From Alphaproteobacteria bacterium UBA6038 (GTDB lineage: Bacteria > Pseudomonadota > Alphaproteobacteria > Micropepsales > Micropepsaceae): a stretch of 30,061 nt of DNA. The stretch lies in assembly GCA_002429315.1 (NCBI GenBank), contig DIZC01000115.1, positions 41,093-71,153 on the forward strand. Reading direction: 5' to 3'. A model generated the notes under the pieces. That model saw only the letters and a list, made by a program, of their open reading frames with translations. It did no database searches and was not told where the DNA came from. Every line of letters starts with the position of its first letter. The stretch's first letter is position 1. Below, piece after piece: positions 29,691-30,061 of the stretch. Made by a program: the position numbers and the translations under genes.

Positions 29691-30061
29691 ACGGGGCAAT
29701 TCCCGGATCGTTCGGAATGTTCCCCGCGCCTTGGCTCTGATCGGTAATGCCGCTGGATGTCGTGCACCAGCCGTCGTTGGACAGTGTTGATCCTTGGGAC
29801 CTATCGACGCCCACAAATCCACCGATATAGCTGCCGCTTCCACCGGCTATGGTGCCATACGAGGTGCTATTCGAAATTGACAGTCCGAGCTGCTCATCTT
29901 CCCCGACAAATCCGCCGCAGCTACAGCCCGGACCGCCGTTGACGGCGCCTGTCGCGACACTCGCATCTGTTTGTCCGCCACCTGATATGCCGAGGAGGCC
30001 TCCGGCCCAAGAGGATGCCCCCGAGGCGCTAACCGGGCCACGCGAGCACGACCTCAACCCC
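29680..30061 (-). CDS. GLUG-repeat surface protein, 3' end only
   Basis: C-terminal part (about 126 residues) of a larger secreted protein whose start lies beyond the window. Repeats of the GLUG type are visible: CGGFVGEDEQLGLSISNSTS, then YGTIAGGSGSYIGGFVGVDR, SNDGWCTTSSGITDQSQGAG. Such repeats form beta-helical shafts of filamentous-haemagglutinin-like adhesins. Cys residues are unusually frequent for the class (CSC, WCTT, final C). An ATG at 30055-30057 is only the first in this window; the frame is open to the edge. The stop codon lies within the SRAP fragment, so the gene end itself may be the product of a rearrangement. Confidence 0.72.
   Translation of the reverse strand, partial: GLRSCSRGPVSASGASSWAGGLLGISGGGQTDASVATGAVNGGPGCSCGGFVGEDEQLGLSISNSTSYGTIAGGSGSYIGGFVGVDRSQGSTLSNDGWCTTSSGITDQSQGAGNIPNDPGIAPFTC

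Overview
The window looks like chromosomal DNA of a high-GC alphaproteobacterium. This rests on the gene content (a PimC/PimD-type acyl-CoA dehydrogenase pair, CsbD, a FitAB-type toxin-antitoxin pair, a DUF2339 protein, class I cytochrome c), on an apparent EcfG-type stress promoter (GGAAC-N16-CGTT), and on long GC-rich palindromic repeats of a kind common in that class. The genus cannot be fixed from sequence alone. There is no rRNA, tRNA, CRISPR array, phage module or intact insertion sequence. The large overlapping ORFs on the opposite strand of high-GC genes are shadows.

Layout. 1-1706: end of a 1-Cys peroxiredoxin, a CsbD stress gene with its own promoter and terminator, and a 2OG-Fe(II) oxygenase. 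1748-3391 (-): an unrecognised four-helix membrane protein of visibly lower GC, the best candidate here for an undescribed gene. 3598-8244: a catabolic run of two acyl-CoA dehydrogenases (separated by a 175-bp palindromic repeat), a beta-propeller protein and a crotonase. 8248-9648 (-): an orphan membrane histidine kinase. 9929-11382: a secreted protein, then a toxin-antitoxin pair with a promoter overlapped by an inverted repeat. 11383-13914 (-): an SDR dehydrogenase and an acyltransferase whose coding sequence carries a 129-bp palindromic repeat in frame. 14064-21431: DUF2339 protein, nucleoside transporter, flavin monooxygenase, uracil-DNA glycosylase-like protein, lipoprotein hydrolase and aquaporin. 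21557-22527: a small hydrophilic protein and an HPF/RaiA-cold-shock fusion.

22541-25765 is a surface-glycan locus in decay. A CgeB-like glycosyltransferase is broken by several small indels. A sugar nucleotidyltransferase is intact. The first residues of a methyltransferase and of an epimerase remain as two fragments facing each other tail to tail. A second epimerase is intact. 25970-28170 (-) is an electron-transfer set: cytochrome c, an outer-membrane barrel with one CXXCH heme motif, and a cupredoxin. An FNR/FixK-type box sits at class II spacing before the barrel gene. The right end has an isoprenylcysteine methyltransferase-like protein, then gene debris including a frameshifted, truncated SRAP (YedK/HMCES) fragment, and finally the 3' end of a GLUG-repeat surface protein that runs off the window.

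Taken together, most of the window is ordinary accessory metabolism and stress physiology. The points of interest are the palindromic repeat that has become protein-coding, the decayed glycan locus, the orphan low-GC membrane protein and the FNR-type control of a heme-barrel/cupredoxin operon.
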